Shown here: positions 61,151 to 64,000 of the stretch, piece after piece
Numbering within the stretch: the first letter of the stretch is position 1
How the letters are laid out: each line of letters begins with the position of its first letter
Origin: JBDHAC01 sp039588215
Lineage (GTDB): Bacteria; Gemmatimonadota; Gemmatimonadetes; Palauibacterales; Palauibacteraceae
Direction: 5' to 3'
DNA: 64,000 nucleotides
Assembly: GCA_039588215.1 (NCBI GenBank)
Contig: JBDHAD010000026.1
Coordinates: 24,719 to 88,718 of the forward strand
Notes under the pieces: generated by a model
What the model was told of the DNA's origin: nothing
Databases searched by the model: none
The model's input: only the letters and a program-made list of their open reading frames with translations
Position numbers and translations under genes: made by a program

Positions 61151-61908
61151 TCATCTCCGTATCTCACCCCGGTGAGATAGAGCCCCCAGGGTGGTGCCGG
61201 TGACGGAGGCCGCGCCTCTCGCTCGGCGAGCAGCGACTCGAACTCCGCGGCTTCCCGCAGCCCGGTCGCCACCTCCACGAGCGTGCCAACGAGATATCGT
61301 ACCATATGGTGGAGGAAGCGATCCCCCACGATTCTGAACACGAGATCGCCCGCCGCGTTGCGCTCCCAAAGCGACTCCTCCACGCGGCAATGCGTCCCTC
61401 GTTCCGGCTGCCCGGTCTTGGCGAACGATCCGAACGATCGCGCGCCCGGCACGAGCGCCGCCAGCCGCTCGAGTTCCAGCTCGTCGATCGGTCCGGCGAC
61501 GACCCAGATACGGCGGCTTCGGAGCGGCGAAGCAGCTTCCGGGGCGGTCGCGAGCACGTACTCGTAACGCCGCCCGGACGCGTCGAAGCGAGGGTGAAAA
61601 CCGTCCGGGGCTCGCCGCACGCGCTCGAACCACACATCGTCGGGCGTAAGAGCATTCAACCCCCTGTGCAGGTCGTCCCGTGTCCAACGCGCAGGGGCGT
61701 CGAAGGCGATCTCCTGGCCCGTAGCGTGGACCCCGGTATCCGTGCGCCCCGCGGCGTCGATCCTCGCGGACGCATCGAGGAGCCGGCCGAGGGCGGTCTC
61801 CACGACACTCTGGACCGTGCGCTGGTCCGGCTGTAGCTGCCAGCCATGGAACGACGATCCATCGTAGTGTACGGTGGCGCGGTATCGCGCCCGCGGCTGC
61901 TCGCGCAC
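61099..61908 (-). CDS. truA: tRNA pseudouridine synthase A
   Basis: 269 residues from GTG. The catalytic D57 is in the invariant GRTDTGVHA; YRATVHYDGSSFHGWQLQP and SGRRYEYVLATAP also match TruA, and FLHHMVRYLVGTLVEVATG is the C-terminal signature. It converts U38-U40 of tRNA anticodon arms to pseudouridine. It is the first gene of the minus-strand run truA-degP-purB-purC-purF-ushA. A 14-bp tandem duplication touches its start codon (61908-61935). Confidence 0.94.
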   Translation of the reverse strand: MREQPRARYRATVHYDGSSFHGWQLQPDQRTVQSVVETALGRLLDASARIDAAGRTDTGVHATGQEIAFDAPARWTRDDLHRGLNALTPDDVWFERVRRAPDGFHPRFDASGRRYEYVLATAPEAASPLRSRRIWVVAGPIDELELERLAALVPGARSFGSFAKTGQPERGTHCRVEESLWERNAAGDLVFRIVGDRFLHHMVRYLVGTLVEVATGLREAAEFESLLAEREARPPSPAPPWGLYLTGVRYGDEWNRPPGIPGLPMRGAG

Positions 61909-61935
61909 GGCGGCAAGCTACCGGCGGCAAGCTAC
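61908..61935. repeat. Perfect 14-bp tandem duplication at the truA start
   Basis: CGGCGGCAAGCTAC occurs at 61908-61921 and 61922-61935. Position 61908 is the first base of the truA GTG on the minus strand, so the duplication is in the leader of truA. The region up to trpD at 62008 shows no other structure. Confidence 0.9.
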
Positions 61936-62007
61936 GGAGCGGGACCGGCACGATCAAACGAAGCCAGCGCGCCGTGAACCGCCGACCCGGGGGGAGGAAG
62001 AAGAACG

Positions 62008-63036
62008 TTGAGCGAAGCGATCCAACGTGTGTTCGAAGCGGCGACGCTATCGGTGGAGGAGGCCGAGGCGGCGTTCGATCGGTTCATGGACGGCTCGGCC
62101 ACTCCCGTCGAGATGGCGGCGATGCTCACCGCGCTCAAGCTGCGCGGCGAGTCGGCCACCGAGATCGCCGGTGGGGTCCGAGCTCTACAGAAGGCGATGG
62201 TTCCGGTCGAGCTCGATACGCATCGTGCCGTGGACACGTGCGGGACGGGTGGGGGCGAGCTCACCACGTTCAACATCTCCACCGCGGCCGCGTTCGTCGC
62301 GGCCGGCGGAGGCGTGCAGGTAGCCAAGCACGGGAACCGGTCCTTCACGTCGGGTTGTGGAAGCGCGGACCTTGTGGAGCGGCTCGAGATCCCGATCGAG
62401 ATCGATGCGGCCGCTGCCGCTCGGGTCTTTGAAGATGCAGGTATCGTCTTTCTGTACGCACCCGCCTTCCATCCCGCCATGCGTCACGTGGGGCCGGTCC
62501 GGCGCGAGCTCGGCGTGACGACGATCATGAATCTACTTGGCCCGTTGGCGAACCCGGCTCGGGTGCGACGTCAGGTGATCGGTGTGGCGCGACCCGACTT
62601 GCTGGGTCTGGTTGGGGAAGCGCTACATGAGCTGGGACACGAGCGGGCCCTCGTCGTACACGGCGAGCCCGGTATCGATGAGTTGAGCCCGTTGGGTGTC
62701 ACGCGTGTCGTCCAGCTGGACGAGCGTGAGGTGCGGCACTACGAGCTATCGGCGGAGGAGCTCGGCTTCTCGGGGCATACCGCGGACGAACTGCTCGGCG
62801 CCGGAGCGGAGGCAAATGTCGAGCGCGTTACCAGCGTTCTCCGCGGGCAAGACAAAGGGGGGGCGAGGGCCGCGGTCCTCCTGAATGCTGCGGCGACATT
62901 CTGGGTCGCCGGCGAGGTCGAGACGTGGCCGGAGGGGGTGCAGCGGGCGGAGGCCGCGATCGACGAGGGGGCGGCCTGGGATGCGCTGGAGCGGTTGCGA
63001 GCCGCGACAATCACCCACGGCGGATCGCGTGAGTGA
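62008..63036 (+). CDS. trpD: Anthranilate phosphoribosyltransferase
   Basis: 342 residues from TTG with GGAGGAAG about 10 nt upstream. The glycine-rich PRPP loop DTCGTGGGELTTFNISTAAAFV, KHGNRSFTSGCGSADLVE (anthranilate site), and GPLANPARVRRQVIGV are all family markers. It joins anthranilate to PRPP, the second step of tryptophan synthesis. No other trp gene lies next to it. Divergent from truA. Confidence 0.96.
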   Translation: MSEAIQRVFEAATLSVEEAEAAFDRFMDGSATPVEMAAMLTALKLRGESATEIAGGVRALQKAMVPVELDTHRAVDTCGTGGGELTTFNISTAAAFVAAGGGVQVAKHGNRSFTSGCGSADLVERLEIPIEIDAAAAARVFEDAGIVFLYAPAFHPAMRHVGPVRRELGVTTIMNLLGPLANPARVRRQVIGVARPDLLGLVGEALHELGHERALVVHGEPGIDELSPLGVTRVVQLDEREVRHYELSAEELGFSGHTADELLGAGAEANVERVTSVLRGQDKGGARAAVLLNAAATFWVAGEVETWPEGVQRAEAAIDEGAAWDALERLRAATITHGGSRE

Positions 63037-63058
63037 GCGGCAAGGGAGACGGGAACCT

Positions 63059-63107
63059 CCGCCCCGACGGTGTGGGAAAAGGTGGGAGGTGGGTACCGTC
63101 AGGGCGG
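63059..63107. terminator. Hairpin between convergent trpD and lexA
   Basis: CCGCCCCGACGGT (63059-63071) pairs with ACCGTCAGGGCGG (63095-63107) at 12 of 13 positions. It sits 22 bp after the trpD stop. No T-tract. Confidence 0.6.
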
Positions 63108-63226
63108 GCTCCGCTTGTGAACCTGCGAGGCTCCCCGTCACATCATCCTGATCAACCGCCCTGGCGAGCCGATTGTTTCAGGAAGTCCGCTTGTTCTTCT
63201 TCGCGCCACGCCGTAGGGCGGAGCGA

Positions 63227-63835
63227 CTAGTAGCGTCGAATCACTCCGATGACGACGCCTTGAATCGTGATTCGATCCGGATCGAAGTACATGGCGTCCA
63301 GATCCGGGTTCGCCGGCTGCAGCCGCACCCGGCCGTTGTCGCGGAAGAACTTCTTCATCGTCGCGTTCTCGCCGTCGACGAGGGCGATCACCATCTCGCC
63401 GTTGTGAGCCGTATCGCGGGATTGGACGATCACGTAGTCGCCATCGCGGATCTGCTCGTCGATCATCGATCTGCCACGAACCCTGAGCACGTAATGCTGG
63501 GCTACGGACCCCGCGATCATGTCCTCCGGCACCGAGATCGACTCCTGCTCCTCGATCGCCTCGATCGGCAAACCGGCGGCGACGCTGCCCAACAATTGGA
63601 GTTCCACGGCGGCGATCCGAATATCCGAATGGACCAGCTCGATCGAGCGGCTCTCGTTGTAGTTCTTCCGGATGTATCCCTTCGATTGCAGATTGCTGAG
63701 GTGCTCGTGCACCGTGGCGAGAGAGCGGTACTCGAAGTTCTCCGCGATCTCCTCGAAGCTCGGGGAGTAGCCGCGGAATCGAACGAAGCCCTCGATGAAG
63801 TCGAGAATTTCGCGCTGGCGTTTCGTGAGAGCCAT
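63227..63835 (-). CDS. lexA: LexA repressor
   Basis: 202 residues starting MALTKRQREILDFIEGFVRF. The N-terminal winged helix (YSPSFEEIAENFEYRSLATVHEHLSNLQSKGYIRK) and the S24 peptidase domain are complete. The self-cleavage bond is A87-G88 in SVAAGLP, the nucleophile S123 is in GRSMIDEQI, and the base K161 is in NATMKKF. It represses DNA-damage genes until RecA stimulates its cleavage. It has its own promoter (63921-63949) overlapped by CCGAA repeats, which probably form its operator. Confidence 0.96.
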   Translation of the reverse strand: MALTKRQREILDFIEGFVRFRGYSPSFEEIAENFEYRSLATVHEHLSNLQSKGYIRKNYNESRSIELVHSDIRIAAVELQLLGSVAAGLPIEAIEEQESISVPEDMIAGSVAQHYVLRVRGRSMIDEQIRDGDYVIVQSRDTAHNGEMVIALVDGENATMKKFFRDNGRVRLQPANPDLDAMYFDPDRITIQGVVIGVIRRY

Positions 63836-63906
63836 CTCGTGCCCCCCCGGCGGTCGAGTCCGCCTCGTCTCGAGGCGGGACGGGTCCATGAGGAACAGCT
63901 CGCTGC

Positions 63907-63956
63907 CCGAACGGAAACCGAATATACCCGAAGAGGTACCGAAGTGCAAGCCCGAA
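63907..63956. promoter_or_regulatory. Five phased CCGAA repeats at the lexA promoter (candidate LexA operator)
   Basis: CCGAA starts at 63907, 63918, 63928, 63939 and 63952, i.e. at steps of 11, 10, 11 and 13 bp, near one helical turn. On the lexA strand they read TTCGG. They cover the -10, spacer and flanks of the promoter. Direct GTTC-N7-GTTC operators of alphaproteobacterial LexA have the same 11-bp step, so this may be a LexA-bound array. Confidence 0.65.
63921..63949 (-). promoter_or_regulatory. lexA promoter
   Basis: On the minus strand: TTGCAC (63949-63944), 17-bp spacer, TATATT (63926-63921). Predicted transcription start near 63914, giving a leader of about 79 nt to the ATG at 63835. 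This is the best sigma-70-type promoter that I see in the window. Confidence 0.75.
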
Positions 63957-64000
63957 GAGTGATCGGTGAAGCGACGGTGCTCACCCTCTTCGCGAGCGCT

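Noticed and set aside
63033..63230. 65-codon frame after trpD on the plus strand
   Set aside because: No Shine-Dalgarno sequence or recognisable protein features; it spans a strong hairpin and runs into the lexA end.
1..64000. tRNA, rRNA, CRISPR array, insertion sequence or prophage
   Set aside because: I looked for T-loop GTTCGA-type motifs, regularly spaced direct repeats of 25-40 bp, transposase or integrase domains and terminal inverted repeats and found none. Covariance-model and HMM searches would be needed to exclude short RNAs.

Overview
The window is ordinary bacterial chromosome: high G+C, about 50 tightly packed protein genes on both strands, and no rRNA, tRNA, CRISPR array, prophage or insertion sequence that I can see. 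The mix suggests Gemmatimonadota or a close relative. It combines an ADOP-type 800-residue FtsX/MacB permease, paired M16 zinc proteases, an S9 prolyl oligopeptidase, an Oar-like TonB receptor with a carboxypeptidase-regulatory domain, many short lipoproteins and beta-barrels, and frequent GTG/TTG starts. This placement is inference; Acidobacteriota share several of these families.

Layout. 0-10 kb: the end of ppdK, a methyltransferase, a lipoprotein, a coupled M16 protease pair, an unnamed small protein with a probable CTG start, a Spy/CpxP-like protein, a FadM-type thioesterase coupled to a small barrel, an SDR, and two coupled lipoproteins. 10-21 kb: an ICMT-like membrane protein, the ADOP permease (-), a Tat-exported molybdopterin hydroxylase subunit, an unknown protein, an exported M24 peptidase, a membrane protein and the S9 peptidase. 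21-27 kb: two DinB-fold proteins, a threonine dehydratase-like PLP enzyme, several small membrane proteins, a secreted 3-keto-disaccharide hydrolase-like protein, a lipoprotein alpha/beta hydrolase and MazG. 27-34 kb: the coupled operon alr-cdd-lipoprotein-barrel, an alpha/beta hydrolase (-), miaB and a LapA-like protein. 34-43 kb: comEC, class I fructose-bisphosphatase, a HAMP histidine kinase overlapping an NtrC-family regulator, and a TolB-like propeller protein. 43-54 kb: the Oar-like receptor (-), a secreted EEP nuclease/phosphatase lipoprotein, adenosine deaminase, and a HlyD adaptor with two MacB-type permeases but no ATPase. 54-62 kb: a minus-strand run truA-degP/htrA-purB-purC-purF-ushA-(beta-grasp-like). 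62-64 kb: trpD and lexA.

Shared themes. Several genes handle nucleotides: purB, purC, purF, a UshA-like 5'-nucleotidase lipoprotein, adenosine deaminase, cytidine deaminase, MazG and a secreted EEP-fold lipoprotein. Together they could serve both purine synthesis and salvage of external nucleic acid. Envelope work is the other theme (proteases, TonB receptor, barrels, lipoproteins, exporters).

The most unusual signals are in small-scale structure rather than in a new gene cassette: (i) non-AUG starts supported by Shine-Dalgarno sequences, the best being purB, whose CTG start overlaps the degP stop as CTGA; (ii) a promoter for lexA, TTGCAC-N17-TATATT, wrapped in five CCGAA repeats at about helical-turn spacing; (iii) a recurrent hairpin built on TGGCAGGTCGC at 23.2 and 36.7 kb; (iv) perfect or near-perfect tandem microduplications of 11-18 bp at gene ends; (v) complex inverted repeats on both sides of one MacB-type permease gene. 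I found no convincing previously undescribed defence or mobile system here.
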